From Alphaproteobacteria bacterium (lineage in GTDB: Bacteria > Pseudomonadota > Alphaproteobacteria > Rs-D84), in assembly GCA_017427405.1 (NCBI GenBank), contig JAFRSV010000004.1, forward strand, positions 41,876 to 105,875: 64,000 bases of DNA. Direction: 5' to 3'. The notes beneath the pieces are model-generated. The model worked only from the letters and a program-made list of their open reading frames with translations. It was not told the origin of the DNA and ran no database searches. The position numbers and the translations under genes were made by a program. This document shows positions 34,546 through 43,894 of the stretch, in pieces; position 1 is the stretch's first letter, and each line of letters begins with the position of its first letter.

Positions 34546-35458
34546 ACCGCCGGATTCGTTCCTTAATCGGTGGGTGGGTTGCCATAATTTCGCTAAAAAA
34601 CGCGCGCGCCCGCGTTGGGTTCGCAATGCATATTGCCGCCATCGTCTTGCGCCCATCAAGGTTTTTAACAACCGAATTTTCCGAAATTTTACGCAGTGCC
34701 GCCGCGAGTGCCCGCGGATTCCGTGTTATATACGCACCCGTCGCATCCGCCGCATATTCACGCCGCCGCGAAATCGCCATATGCAAAATCGGTGAAATCA
34801 GAACATTGAAAAGTGTGAACGCCAACCACACCATCATTATCACCGCCGCGCCATTGTTTTTATCATCACCATCCGAACGTGTATACATCATATTCCGCGC
34901 CAGCATATCTGCAATAAAGACCGTGACGCCAATGCCAGTTATGATAAACATACTAAGTCGTATGTCGCGGTTACCAATATGCGCCATTTCATGGGCAATT
35001 ACACCCTCCAGTTCTGGTTGGTCCAATTTTTCAATAATTCCACGGGTGAGTGCCACCGTCGCATCACGCGGCCCGCGCCCCGTTGCGAACGCGTTAAGGC
35101 CACCGTCTTCGATAACATAAACCCGTGGCGTTGGCAATCCGGCGGCGATTGCGACATTTTCCACCGATTTGTAAATATACCGGTATTCCGGGTCGGTGTC
35201 GTTTATCTGCTTTGCGCCCGCCATAGAAAGCATCATAGAATCACCAAACGCCCATGATATTAGCATCCAAATAACACACACCACCACGGTCGGCACCGCC
35301 ACCATAGTGGTTGTATTGATTGTATCATTTAACGGTTGCACACACCAAACACACAAAAATACCAATGCAATAAAAATAACCGGAAACAGCACCACCAACA
35401 CCGCGGTCTTTATGTTGTTTGCACGTATATGGTCATAAACAGTTTTGATTCTTTTCAT
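34532..35458 (-). CDS. htpX: HtpX-like M48 membrane metalloprotease
   Basis: This 308-residue inner-membrane zinc protease takes part in membrane protein quality control. Two N-terminal helices precede the catalytic HEMAHIGNRD (about residue 160), followed by further helices and the RRREYAADATGAYIT zinc-ligand Glu segment. TATGAT lies 6 nt before the ATG, with TTGAAT 18 bp further up, so the mRNA is probably leaderless. LemA, often adjacent, is encoded 23 kb away. Confidence 0.9.
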   Translation of the reverse strand: MKRIKTVYDHIRANNIKTAVLVVLFPVIFIALVFLCVWCVQPLNDTINTTTMVAVPTVVVCVIWMLISWAFGDSMMLSMAGAKQINDTDPEYRYIYKSVENVAIAAGLPTPRVYVIEDGGLNAFATGRGPRDATVALTRGIIEKLDQPELEGVIAHEMAHIGNRDIRLSMFIITGIGVTVFIADMLARNMMYTRSDGDDKNNGAAVIMMVWLAFTLFNVLISPILHMAISRRREYAADATGAYITRNPRALAAALRKISENSVVKNLDGRKTMAAICIANPTRARAFFSEIMATHPPIKERIRRLESM

Positions 35459-35556
35459 ACCCCAATCATACCGAAACTATGTGGCGCAATTCAACAAAAA
35501 TCTCACTCTCCACTTACACTTGCACTAATCACTAAATATGATAAAATACATACATA

Positions 35557-36402
35557 ATGTGGGGCGGGGCGATTATTTCTTTTGCGATGGCGATGTTTAC
35601 ACACACGGCGGTTTTCGCCGGGTTCATTGCGCCAATGGAATTTCCAAAGGTCGCGGCCGATTTGTCTTTTGTTGACCGTATGGCACTAAACGCCGCCGGA
35701 TATGAACCATACGAAAGTGAATACGATGAAAACGGCAAATGTATTTCTGGGTGCGCGTATGCGCTGCCAAATATCGAAGATGAAATTGCCGCAATGGAAC
35801 GTCGCAATGCGATGGCCCGCCAAGATTTGGTGGACGATTACGGATACACCGAAACCGAAGACGGCGATTTAATCCCGCCGGCCGAAGATGTGCCGTGGGA
35901 CGATGGCCAGGGGGACCTTGATACGCCATTTCCAATCGAACACAAACAATGTGCAATTCAAAACCAAAAGTTCAAAAATACCAATGTGCCGTACGGGTCA
36001 CCACTTGGGTATATAACGTGCATAACATCTGACTATGGCGTGCAAAGAAAATTATCTTGGTACAACAAAACAAAGATTCATTATGGTATTGATTTGGCCG
36101 CAAACACGGGAACACCGATATACGCGCCGGCAAACGGGGTTGTTGAAACAGTATTTAATATGAACAGAACCTGTGGCAACGGAATTATCATAAAACACCC
36201 AAGTGGTTACGCAACACAATACTGTCACCTAAGCCGGGTGTCTGTGTCGCGTGGTGAATCGGTCGCATCGGGTTGCCTTATTGGATACACGGGCAACACC
36301 GGCCTTTCAACCGGACCGCACCTGCATTATGCGGTAAAGAAAGATGGATATGCCATAAATCCAAAAAACTTTATCGAACCCGGACACAGGATGTGTCGCT
36401 AG
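35557..36402 (+). CDS. Secreted M23-family peptidase
   Basis: This 281-residue protein has a signal peptide (IISFAMAMFTHTAVFA), a ~150-residue acidic N-terminal region, and a LytM/M23 domain with YGIDLAANTGTPIYAPANG (H..D zinc ligands, HYGID) and TGPHLHYAV (HxH). This suggests a DD-endopeptidase or amidase activator acting on peptidoglycan. Four extra cysteines could form disulfides. TAAAAT lies 9 nt before the ATG. Confidence 0.88.
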   Translation: MWGGAIISFAMAMFTHTAVFAGFIAPMEFPKVAADLSFVDRMALNAAGYEPYESEYDENGKCISGCAYALPNIEDEIAAMERRNAMARQDLVDDYGYTETEDGDLIPPAEDVPWDDGQGDLDTPFPIEHKQCAIQNQKFKNTNVPYGSPLGYITCITSDYGVQRKLSWYNKTKIHYGIDLAANTGTPIYAPANGVVETVFNMNRTCGNGIIIKHPSGYATQYCHLSRVSVSRGESVASGCLIGYTGNTGLSTGPHLHYAVKKDGYAINPKNFIEPGHRMCR

Positions 36403-36770
36403 TCACTGTTCAATTTGCGGAATTTTACGGCGAAACTGCCGTTATTTATCGGTGTGCATGAAACGATATATGGCGAAAGCAAACTTTCGCGCACCCATTC
36501 TTGGAATTTGATTTTCAGTATCCCACTTGCCCCCGTTATGATTTTTGCATTTTTTACCCCCGATAACGCAAGTTCCATTATTTCATTCCACGATTGTTCG
36601 ATTGTCTTCATATGCAAATCAAGTGTCGCGTGTTCGGGAACATGCACGGGCGCGGGAATCCGCGTCGACAGGTGTAATTCGGTTCTAACGCGCCGGCGCG
36701 TCACGGAATCGTCCGGCGAAAAATCCGCACCAATCATTTCGGCAATATCTTGGTCTGTAAGTTTACGCAT
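36399..36770 (-). CDS. Smr domain protein
   Basis: This 123-residue protein has a Smr (small MutS-related) domain: LDLHMKTIEQSW (the LDLHG motif with Met for Gly) and KIITGASGILKIKFQEWV, where the usual TGKG reads TGAS. Smr domains nick branched DNA or cleave RNA; the altered motif may weaken activity. It follows bamD by 3 bp and overlaps the M23 gene's stop by 4 bp. Confidence 0.75.
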   Translation of the reverse strand: MRKLTDQDIAEMIGADFSPDDSVTRRRVRTELHLSTRIPAPVHVPEHATLDLHMKTIEQSWNEIMELALSGVKNAKIITGASGILKIKFQEWVRESLLSPYIVSCTPINNGSFAVKFRKLNSD

Positions 36771-36773
36771 CGA

Positions 36774-37502
36774 TTATTTGTCTTTCAATTTTTTTGCCCA
36801 TTTACCGTCCGGAAAGTTTAGTTTTAACATTTCGGCAAAACCGTCCGCCTGTTCGGATAAACCAATTGCGGTATATGCCTCGGTAAGTCTATACATCGCC
36901 TCTTCGGGCATGACGGTTTCGGGCGCATCGGTTATAACCGATTGGAACTTTGTAATCGCACTTGCCCAGTTTTCTTTACGCATATCGTTGCGCGCGGAAT
37001 ACATAACCTTGCCCGCGATATAGTTTTTTAGGATATTGATTTTATTCTTGGCATTTTCGGCATACGGCGACCGTGGAAACCGGTCAACGATTTGCTGAAA
37101 TTGTTGCAAAGCATAGACCGACATTCCCGGTTCGCGGCGAACATCACTAACCTGGCGATAATAGCACATTCCGCGCAGGTATAATACATACGGCACATCC
37201 CGATGCCCGGGGTGAAATCGCATAAACCGGTCGGCGGTAAGGATTGCACCCGGAAAATCGCCGTCCAAGTATTGTGAATATGCCGCCATAATCAACGCAT
37301 CCGCCGACCATTCACTTGCCGGGTATTGCGTTTCAACCATTTGGAACTTTTCGGCCGCATCGTCATAGTTTTCTTTTTCAAATTCGCCATACGCATCGTC
37401 ATAGAGTTCCGTAATCGATTTATTCGTTATGATTTTATCGGTATCGCCACTGCATCCGGCAACGGCAAGACCAAGCAAAAGCGGTAAAAATAATTTTTTC
37501 AT
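36774..37502 (-). CDS. bamD: Outer-membrane assembly lipoprotein BamD
   Basis: This 242-residue lipoprotein (lipobox LAVAGC) of the BAM complex has five tetratricopeptide-like repeats. The first is ELYDDAYGEFEKENYDDAAEKFQMVETQYP. The family pattern AYSQYLDGDFPGAILTADRFMRFHPGH is also visible. It partners the BamA encoded at 16324-18582. Confidence 0.92.
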   Translation of the reverse strand: MKKLFLPLLLGLAVAGCSGDTDKIITNKSITELYDDAYGEFEKENYDDAAEKFQMVETQYPASEWSADALIMAAYSQYLDGDFPGAILTADRFMRFHPGHRDVPYVLYLRGMCYYRQVSDVRREPGMSVYALQQFQQIVDRFPRSPYAENAKNKINILKNYIAGKVMYSARNDMRKENWASAITKFQSVITDAPETVMPEEAMYRLTEAYTAIGLSEQADGFAEMLKLNFPDGKWAKKLKDK

Positions 37503-37519
37503 TTCTTTTTATTCCTGTC

Positions 37520-37549
37520 TTGATTTTGTTTGTTCGCATTTAGTATAAT
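37520..37549 (+). promoter_or_regulatory. murJ promoter, leaderless type
   Basis: TTGATT, an 18-bp spacer and TATAAT, ending 7 nt before the murJ ATG. No ribosome site is present. Confidence 0.7.
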
Positions 37550-37556
37550 CCAAACT

Positions 37557-39020
37557 ATGAAACTTGGCAAACATATTTTCGGCGTTGGTGCCATGACGGG
37601 AATAAGTCGCATATTCGGATTCATTCGTGATATGCTAATTGCGCGCGTGCTGGGCGCGGGGCGGCTTTCGGATATTTTTTTGGCGGCATTCAAATTGCCG
37701 AATTTGTTTCGTGATTTGCTTGGCGAAGGGGCATTGTCGGCGATATTTATCCCAATGTATGCGGATTCACGGCATGATGAATCGTTTGCAAAAAATGTGT
37801 TTTCGTGGCTTTTTGTTATATTGCTTGGAATAACACTGGTCTTTGAAATCTTTATGCCACTTGTGGTGTGGGGTTTGGCGCCGGGGTTTGCGGATGTGCC
37901 GGGTAAAATGGAAATGACCGTTGTTATATCGCGGATAATGTTTTTCTATGTTATTTTCATTTGCGCGGCGGCGTTTTTGTCGGCGGTACTAAACGCGTTT
38001 TCGCGGTTTATGCTTGCGGCGTTTATGCCGGTGTTGTTGAATATAATGCTTATCGGTGCGTTGCTGTTTTCAATGCACATTGGCGCATCGGATACGGTCT
38101 TGTATATAATGGCGGGCACGGTCGTTTTGTCTGGGATAATTCAATGTTTGGTACTGCTGTGGCGAATACACAGAAAACATTTCGGCTTGCGCCTTGTGGT
38201 GCCGCGATGGACGCCGGCGATTAAGACAATGTTCAAACGTTTCGGCGTAAGTTTGATTGGCAACGGTTTTTATCAAATCACAATAATTCTTGGGACATTG
38301 GTGGCAAGTTTTGAAAGTGGCGCGGTGTCGTGGCTTTATTATTCCGACCGAATTGTTCAGTTGCCATTTGCAATGATTGGACTTGCGGTTGGAACGGTTT
38401 TAATGTCGTCGATATCAAACGCAATTGCCGAAAAAAATATGCGCAGTGTCCATATCCAACAAAATTCTTCGATGCGCCAATCAATGATGCTGATTATGCC
38501 ATGTGTGGCGGGATTGTTCGTGTTGGCGGAACCGATAATAAAATATCTTTTTGAATACGGCGCATGGACGGCGCATTCCACGCATGCCGTCGCAATCGCA
38601 ATTATGATTCAGGTTTTTGTTTTGCCCGCAATGCTGATAAGTCAGATTTACAGTAAAACCCTTTATGCGTCCCAGGATGTAAAAACCCCGGTTAAAACAA
38701 GCATTGTATCACTGGGGGTTGCGTCGGTGATATATTTGGGACTTTTTTGGTTCGTTGGATATTTGGCGATTCCGATTGGCGTGGTGGTAAGTGGTTATGT
38801 GAAAAATTACCTGCTGGGGCGCGCGTGTCGTCGGCGTGGACTTGCCAAAATTGATGGCCGAACGATTCGTGCGATTGTTGTGTTTGGTGTAATTGCGGCG
38901 GCACTTGGGGTTGGACTTTGGTTTGTTCCGGTGACAAGTATTTTTGCACTTGGACTTGCGATTGCGGGTTATGGAATTATCTATATGCCAATTGCATTTT
39001 TAATAAATCGTAAAATATAA
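37557..39020 (+). CDS. murJ: Lipid II flippase MurJ
   Basis: This ~487-residue MOP-superfamily flippase has about 14 membrane helices. The N-terminal signature TGISRIFGFIRDMLIARVLGAG is followed by LPNLFRDLLGEGALSAIFIP (residues 38-57). It moves lipid II across the inner membrane for peptidoglycan synthesis. The start is ATG 37557, based on the preceding promoter spacing, rather than an upstream in-frame TTG. Confidence 0.93.
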   Translation: MKLGKHIFGVGAMTGISRIFGFIRDMLIARVLGAGRLSDIFLAAFKLPNLFRDLLGEGALSAIFIPMYADSRHDESFAKNVFSWLFVILLGITLVFEIFMPLVVWGLAPGFADVPGKMEMTVVISRIMFFYVIFICAAAFLSAVLNAFSRFMLAAFMPVLLNIMLIGALLFSMHIGASDTVLYIMAGTVVLSGIIQCLVLLWRIHRKHFGLRLVVPRWTPAIKTMFKRFGVSLIGNGFYQITIILGTLVASFESGAVSWLYYSDRIVQLPFAMIGLAVGTVLMSSISNAIAEKNMRSVHIQQNSSMRQSMMLIMPCVAGLFVLAEPIIKYLFEYGAWTAHSTHAVAIAIMIQVFVLPAMLISQIYSKTLYASQDVKTPVKTSIVSLGVASVIYLGLFWFVGYLAIPIGVVVSGYVKNYLLGRACRRRGLAKIDGRTIRAIVVFGVIAAALGVGLWFVPVTSIFALGLAIAGYGIIYMPIAFLINRKI

Positions 39021-39088
39021 AAATAAAAAGTTGAAACCACCTTTTTTATATGGTATAATATGCACATAAAGAATGTAAGGAGTAATCA

Positions 39089-40003
39089 ATGAAAAAATTG
39101 GTATCTTTGGCGGTGTTGACCGCGTTGGTCGCGGGTTGCGCCGATTTGTCACAGACGGGCGGTTCGGATTATGGTTCCGACGGTATCGGTGAAGAAACCC
39201 TTGCCACAGAGGCAAAAACCACACCGGCACCGGTAAATGACGATTCGTATCTGCTTGCGGCGGCACCACGTTATTATGTTGGAAATGCGTACAAGGTCGA
39301 AGATACTCAATACATCCCGGCCGAAGATTGGACATATAACCAGGTTGGCATGGCGGGCATAATTCCAACTGAATTAAATGGCACAAAAACAAGCAACGGC
39401 GAAACATACAACATGAATCAAATGTTGGGAACAAGCAAAACTTTGCCACTGCCCACGATTGCCAAGGTCACAAATTTGGAAAACGGCGAATCGGTTGTTG
39501 TTCGTATAAACAATCGTGGTCCATTTGTAAATACACGTATTATCGATTTGTCTGCGGCCGCCGCGGAAAAAATTGGCATAACCAATCAATCCAAGGTCCA
39601 GGTCCAGATTATGCCTGAACAAACAATGTTGGTTAAAACCGCAACGGTTGGCAAAACCGCGATGGTGCCGGCCACAGAAACGGTTGCAAAGCAACAGGTT
39701 GTTGCGGAACCCGTTAAAACATCTGAACCCGCGCCCGCGTCCGCGCCGGCACCGGTTGCGTCCGGCGACTACAGTGTCCAAGTCGCGGCGTTCTATGCCG
39801 AAGATAGTGCGAATACATTATTGCAAAAAATGCGCAACTATGGTGATGCGATTATCGTAAAGGAAGGCGATATGTACAAGGTTCGTATTGTAAATCTTGA
39901 TGCCGCCGGTGCGCGTCGCGTGATTGATGCACTGCGCAATGGCGAAGGCATGGCGCCGGGTCTGTTAAAGAACGGTCGTTGGATAAATGCCGATAGCATT
40001 TAA
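39089..40003 (+). CDS. rlpA: RlpA-like septal lipoprotein with SPOR domain
   Basis: This 304-residue lipoprotein (lipobox LVAGC) has a double-psi beta-barrel RlpA domain (GTKTSNGETYNMNQMLGTSKTLPLP, then VRINNRGPFVNTRIIDLS, residues 95-155), an Ala/Pro/Lys linker, and a C-terminal SPOR domain (GDYSVQVAAFYAEDSANTLL) that binds denuded septal glycan. RlpA proteins are lytic transglycosylases in some species. AAGGAG precedes the start and a TATAAT lies upstream at 39055-39060. Confidence 0.88.
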   Translation: MKKLVSLAVLTALVAGCADLSQTGGSDYGSDGIGEETLATEAKTTPAPVNDDSYLLAAAPRYYVGNAYKVEDTQYIPAEDWTYNQVGMAGIIPTELNGTKTSNGETYNMNQMLGTSKTLPLPTIAKVTNLENGESVVVRINNRGPFVNTRIIDLSAAAAEKIGITNQSKVQVQIMPEQTMLVKTATVGKTAMVPATETVAKQQVVAEPVKTSEPAPASAPAPVASGDYSVQVAAFYAEDSANTLLQKMRNYGDAIIVKEGDMYKVRIVNLDAAGARRVIDALRNGEGMAPGLLKNGRWINADSI

Positions 40004-40026
40004 AAAGTTCTCATGTGTGTACCTCC

Positions 40027-40057
40027 AAATCCCCGTTTTACAACGGGGATTTTTTTG
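40027..40057 (+). terminator. rlpA terminator
   Basis: CCCCGTT/AACGGGG hairpin followed by eight Ts. Confidence 0.85.
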
Positions 40058-40092
40058 TTCACTTTTGAAATATGTGTGCTATTGTTTATGGT

Positions 40093-40986
40093 ATGAACAA
40101 GACATATTCTGGATTTATCGCGATTGTGGGACCGACAAACGCCGGCAAAAGCACCTTGTTGAATCAAATCATGGGACGCAAGGTTTCGATTGTTTCGCAT
40201 AAGGTTCAAACCACGCGAACGAACCTGCGTGCCGTGAAAATGGTTGGTTCGCGCCAATTGATTTTTGTTGATACGCCCGGGATTTTTCGCCCCGCCCGTC
40301 GCCTTGACCGCGCAATGGTTTCGGCGGCGATGACGGCGCTTTCCGATGCGGATGCGGTTTTATTGATTATCGACGCGACCAAGGGGATTACCGATACGGT
40401 GCGCGAAATCATCGGAAAAATCCGCGAACATAAAAATCTGTTTGTTGCACTAAATAAAACCGATGCGGTAAAGAAAAGTGAACTTTTGCCGATTGCCGCG
40501 GAATTAAACGAAATGGCGGATTTTCGTGAAATCTTTATGATTTCGGCAATGAAAAATGACGGCGTTGCGGAAATGTTGGCATCAATGGCGGCGGTTATGC
40601 CGGCATCGCCATATTTGTTTGATGCGGCGGATGCAACCGATGTTCCGGATAACCTGTACCTTGCGGAACTAACGCGGGAAAAGGTTTATCGTTATATTCA
40701 CCAAGAATTGCCATATCACATAAATGTCGTGACGGAACATGTTGATGTCGATACCGATGGGGTGCTTGATATTTATCAGAAAGTTGTTGTGCAAAGTGAC
40801 GCGCATAAAAAGATTGTGATTGGTCGCGGGGGAACGCAACTTAAAAAAATTGGAACGGCGGCGCGGCATGATATCCAAGATCAATGGGGCGTGAACGCGC
40901 GCCTGCATTTGTTCGTGCGTGTTGAACCGGATTGGGAAAACACCGCCGAAAATTACACTGACCAAGGTTTAGAGTTTAAGAGATAA
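40093..40986 (+). CDS. era: GTPase Era
   Basis: This ~297-residue GTPase is needed for 30S subunit maturation. It has G1 GPTNAGKST, G3 DTPGIF, and G4 NKTDAVKKS. The C-terminal KH domain has KKIVIGRGGTQLKKIGTAARHDIQ, which binds the 16S 3' end. ATG 40093 fits the family start; it lacks a ribosome site and is close behind a TATTGT box. The in-frame ATG at 40072 would add seven atypical residues. Confidence 0.94.
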   Translation: MNKTYSGFIAIVGPTNAGKSTLLNQIMGRKVSIVSHKVQTTRTNLRAVKMVGSRQLIFVDTPGIFRPARRLDRAMVSAAMTALSDADAVLLIIDATKGITDTVREIIGKIREHKNLFVALNKTDAVKKSELLPIAAELNEMADFREIFMISAMKNDGVAEMLASMAAVMPASPYLFDAADATDVPDNLYLAELTREKVYRYIHQELPYHINVVTEHVDVDTDGVLDIYQKVVVQSDAHKKIVIGRGGTQLKKIGTAARHDIQDQWGVNARLHLFVRVEPDWENTAENYTDQGLEFKR

Positions 40987-41109
40987 AAGGACATAAAATG
41001 AAAATTTGTATGTGAGAACGAGTGTAAACGAAGTTCGAACAACTACAAATTTGCGCGCAAGGCGCAAGCCGAGCGAAAAAATATAAACAAATAACAAAGG
41101 AATCAAAAT

Positions 41110-41511
41110 ATGAAAGTTAATCAAAATCTAAAAATCAATCCGAAATATAAAATATTGGCATTTTTGCTTTTGCTTGGGTTGGCTGGGTGCCGAAAGCACA
41201 AAAATGTAATCGTCGATATCGGAACAATTGATAACGAACCAGTATTGGTATTACGAGATGTTGAAACCGACATTGAAAGAATTTATAAAGCCATCGATGA
41301 TGACTATAAGTACAGTGCTTTGGGTGATATTGTGACAGTTCGTGTTGGGTTCGGTTGGTTGAATGAAAGAAGTTATAAGAACCGTAGAGTATTCAATTCT
41401 AATGAGGTTTGGTATGTAAATGATAGTATTCGTCCACGCAAGAAATTCGAAGAAGCAAACAAGGAAGATGCAAATTTTAATAGTTTGAGACAAAGAATAC
41501 AAGGTCGATAA
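41110..41511 (+). CDS. Small lipoprotein of unknown function
   Basis: This 133-residue protein has a lipoprotein signal (LAFLLLLGLAGC) followed by a charged domain with VIVDIGTIDNEPVLVLRDVE. There is no recognised family. AAAGGA precedes the ATG. Upstream, AAATTTGTA and TACAAATTT (41002-41050) form an inverted repeat around a five-codon frame. The gene is AT-rich and may be recently acquired. Confidence 0.65.
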   Translation: MKVNQNLKINPKYKILAFLLLLGLAGCRKHKNVIVDIGTIDNEPVLVLRDVETDIERIYKAIDDDYKYSALGDIVTVRVGFGWLNERSYKNRRVFNSNEVWYVNDSIRPRKKFEEANKEDANFNSLRQRIQGR

Positions 41512-41521
41512 TTACAAATAA

Positions 41522-43402
41522 ATGCTGCACACATCGGATTTTGATTTTGAATTGCCACCGGAACTAATCGCATCGCACCCATTGGAACGGCGCGATGCAT
41601 CGCGTATGTTGGTGGTGCAAAGTTCCCCTCCGTTGGAGGGGTGCCCGCAGGGCGGGGTGGTCAGAGACACCGTAAATTACCGCACATTACCGTTTAATTC
41701 AAACCTAAAACAACGCGCCCGTGAATTACGGCATGCGGGCAGTTTGCCAGAGGCGTTACTCTGGAACGAAATAAAAAATAAAAAATTAAACGGTCTTGAC
41801 TTTGATAGGCAAAAAATAATTGGAAATTACATAGTTGATTTTTTCTGCGCATCAAGGTTTTTGGTAATCGAAATAGATGACAAAACGCACGACTTTAAAA
41901 TCGAATATGACAAAGCGCGTGATGAATATTTGAAATCATTGCACCTTAACGTGATACATGTTTCTGCTGCGGACGTGTTGAAAAATCCACATGGTATTTT
42001 TCTCTGGCTCTCTAACCACCCCGGCACTTCGTGCCACCCCTCCACAGGAGGGGAACTTACCCTTTCTGACAAACATATTCGTGATTTTTTGGATTACTTG
42101 CGCCCCGGCGATGTTGTTGTGTTCAACAATTCGCGGGTAATTCCGGCGCGCTTTGATGCGGACGGTCACGAAATCACATTGCATACCGCGGTTGATGATA
42201 AAAATTGGTGGGGCCTGTGTAAAAAGTTTAACAAAATAAACATTGGCGACACACTTACCATGACGGACGGCACAACAATAACCGTTATGGATAAAGACGA
42301 CGAAAGCGGTCTGTTGTTGCGATTCAATTGTGATAATGTTTTTGATGTGCTGAACCGTGTTGGTAAAATGCCATTGCCACCGTATATGAAACGCGACGCC
42401 GAAATCGCCGACCAAACACGCTATCAAACGGTCTATGCGGACCCACTTGGGTCAATGGCGGCACCGACGGCGGGTTTGCACTTTACCGATGAATTGATGG
42501 CGGAAATTGAAAAGCGAGGCGCAAAAATAGTAAAAATCACATTGCATGTTGGCGCGGGAACATGGATGCCGGTTAAAACTGAAAACCTTTCCGAACATAA
42601 AATGCACAGTGAATGGTGCCAAATCACACCTGCCCAGGCGGAAATTATAAACGCCGCGACGCGTGTAATCGCCGTCGGCACAACTTCGCTTCGCACATTG
42701 GAATCCGCCGCGTCAAGTTCCCCTCCTTTGGAGGGGTGGCGGGTAGCACCCGCCGGGGTGGTTAGAGACACCGCAAACTATCGCACATTACCATTTAACC
42801 CAAAATTAAAAGAGCGTGCACGCGAATTGCGTCATGCTGGCAGTTTGCCCGAGGCATTATTGTGGAACGAAATCAAAAATAAAAAATTAAATGGTCTGGA
42901 TTTTGATAGACAGAAAATAATTGGAAATTACATTGTTGATTTCTTTTGTGCGTCAAAATTTTTAGTTATCGAGGTTGACGATAAAACCCATGACACAAAA
43001 GTTGATTATGATAGGCAGCGTGATGAATATCTAAAATCTTTAAATCTTGCAGTGATACATATCCAGGCCAAAGATGTCTTGCAAGACCCTCACGGTGTTT
43101 TTAACTGGCTGTCTAACCACCCCGGCACTTCGTGCCACCCCTCCAACGGAGGGGAACGTGCGCGTGTTGCACCGTTTTGTGGTACGACGGATATTTTTAT
43201 CACACCGGGATATAAATTCCGTGCGGTTGACGTGTTGCTGACGAATTTCCACCTGCCGAAATCAACACTCTTTATGTTGGTGTCGGCGTTTAGTGGCCTG
43301 GCCGAAATGAAGGCCGCATACGCCCACGCCGTCGCCGAAAAATATAGGTTTTTCAGTTATGGCGATTGTTGTTTGCTGTTTAGAAAGGATTCAGAATGGT
43401 AG
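41522..43402 (+). CDS. queA: QueA with two in-frame DUF559-element insertions
   Basis: QueA (S-adenosylmethionine:tRNA ribosyltransferase-isomerase) makes epoxyqueuosine in tRNA. The normal enzyme is about 340 residues; this frame has 626. Family sequence is intact at residues 1-33 (SDFDFELPPELIASHPLERRD), about 180-398 (YLRPGDVVVFNNSRVIPARF; GSMAAPTAGLHFT; ITLHVGAGTW; VGTTSLRTLE) and about 547-626 (TDIFITPGYKF; LLTNFHLPKSTL; AYRFFSYGD-like end). Residues 34-179 and 399-546 are two mobile DUF559 elements. No frameshift or stop interrupts the frame. tgt, which inserts preQ1 in the same pathway, lies 0.5 kb downstream. Confidence 0.88.
   Translation: MLHTSDFDFELPPELIASHPLERRDASRMLVVQSSPPLEGCPQGGVVRDTVNYRTLPFNSNLKQRARELRHAGSLPEALLWNEIKNKKLNGLDFDRQKIIGNYIVDFFCASRFLVIEIDDKTHDFKIEYDKARDEYLKSLHLNVIHVSAADVLKNPHGIFLWLSNHPGTSCHPSTGGELTLSDKHIRDFLDYLRPGDVVVFNNSRVIPARFDADGHEITLHTAVDDKNWWGLCKKFNKINIGDTLTMTDGTTITVMDKDDESGLLLRFNCDNVFDVLNRVGKMPLPPYMKRDAEIADQTRYQTVYADPLGSMAAPTAGLHFTDELMAEIEKRGAKIVKITLHVGAGTWMPVKTENLSEHKMHSEWCQITPAQAEIINAATRVIAVGTTSLRTLESAASSSPPLEGWRVAPAGVVRDTANYRTLPFNPKLKERARELRHAGSLPEALLWNEIKNKKLNGLDFDRQKIIGNYIVDFFCASKFLVIEVDDKTHDTKVDYDRQRDEYLKSLNLAVIHIQAKDVLQDPHGVFNWLSNHPGTSCHPSNGGERARVAPFCGTTDIFITPGYKFRAVDVLLTNFHLPKSTLFMLVSAFSGLAEMKAAYAHAVAEKYRFFSYGDCCLLFRKDSEW
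41621..42056 (+). mobile_element. DUF559 element 1 inside queA
   Basis: This 436-bp element is bounded by near-perfect ~40-bp inverted repeats that each fold on themselves (AGTTCCCCTCC..GGAGGGG at the left, the complement at the right). It encodes a DUF559 domain in the queA frame: LRHAGSLPEALLWNEIKNKK, then IGNYIVDFFCASRFLVIEID with the D..E..D nuclease-like residues. DUF559 is related to Vsr-type endonucleases. The insertion lies in the loop after LVVQ, where QueA proteins vary in length. Confidence 0.85.
42716..43157 (+). mobile_element. DUF559 element 2 inside queA
   Basis: This 442-bp element has the same ends and the same DUF559 domain as element 1 (high identity; 6 bp, i.e. two codons, longer). 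It inserted between LESAASS and GERARVAP, another variable loop. It has the longer left end containing GGCGGGTAGCACCCGCCGGG, which also occurs alone at 63580. Confidence 0.85.
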
Positions 43403-43860
43403 AAAATAAAAAGTATCAAATTGACCTTAGAAAAGGTCGTGTAAATTGTCCAAATATAGAACAACGTATTGGGGATTTACTGGCTAAATATGCATACAAT
43501 TTCGCAGTTGATTATGGATTTGAATTGTATGAATCTGATGTTCAATGGATAGAAAATAATATCTCAAAAAATTCACAAAACAACATTCGTGATATATTCT
43601 GGCAAGTTGATGATGCATATACAAATGGAAAAAAACATAGTAAATTTTTGTTGGATTATCTGGCCACATTTTTTGAACAATTCATCGATACACCTGATAT
43701 TCCGGCCAATGTGAATCGACTTTTAATTTATATCGTTGGGAAACATTTTGCACATTACAAAATTAAAATAAATTCTGCGCCTTATCAACATTTTTCACAG
43801 AAAAGTGGATACGAAAAACTCGCGGGGGGTAAAAATAAGTATAATCAATGTGCCATATAA
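43396..43860 (+). CDS. Hypothetical AT-rich protein
   Basis: This 154-residue, mostly helical soluble protein is of no recognised family. Its start overlaps the queA stop by 7 bp (translational coupling) and it lies 34 bp before tgt. Codon use is AT-richer than in queA and tgt, which suggests acquisition. Confidence 0.6.
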   Translation: MVENKKYQIDLRKGRVNCPNIEQRIGDLLAKYAYNFAVDYGFELYESDVQWIENNISKNSQNNIRDIFWQVDDAYTNGKKHSKFLLDYLATFFEQFIDTPDIPANVNRLLIYIVGKHFAHYKIKINSAPYQHFSQKSGYEKLAGGKNKYNQCAI

Positions 43861-43894
43861 AATATAATGTTGCCAGATAAAAGGAAAAAACAAA

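Noticed and set aside
36399-36770. Truncated MutS2
   Set aside because: The Smr domain stands alone with its own start between bamD and a peptidase gene. Free-standing Smr proteins are common.
41001-41018. Five-codon frame (MKICM) before the lipoprotein gene
   Set aside because: It lies inside an inverted repeat and has no feature of a regulatory leader peptide.
41621-42056. Intein inside QueA
   Set aside because: The inserts lack the Cys/Ser start, His-Asn end and HINT blocks of inteins. They are bounded by long inverted repeats and carry a DUF559 domain.
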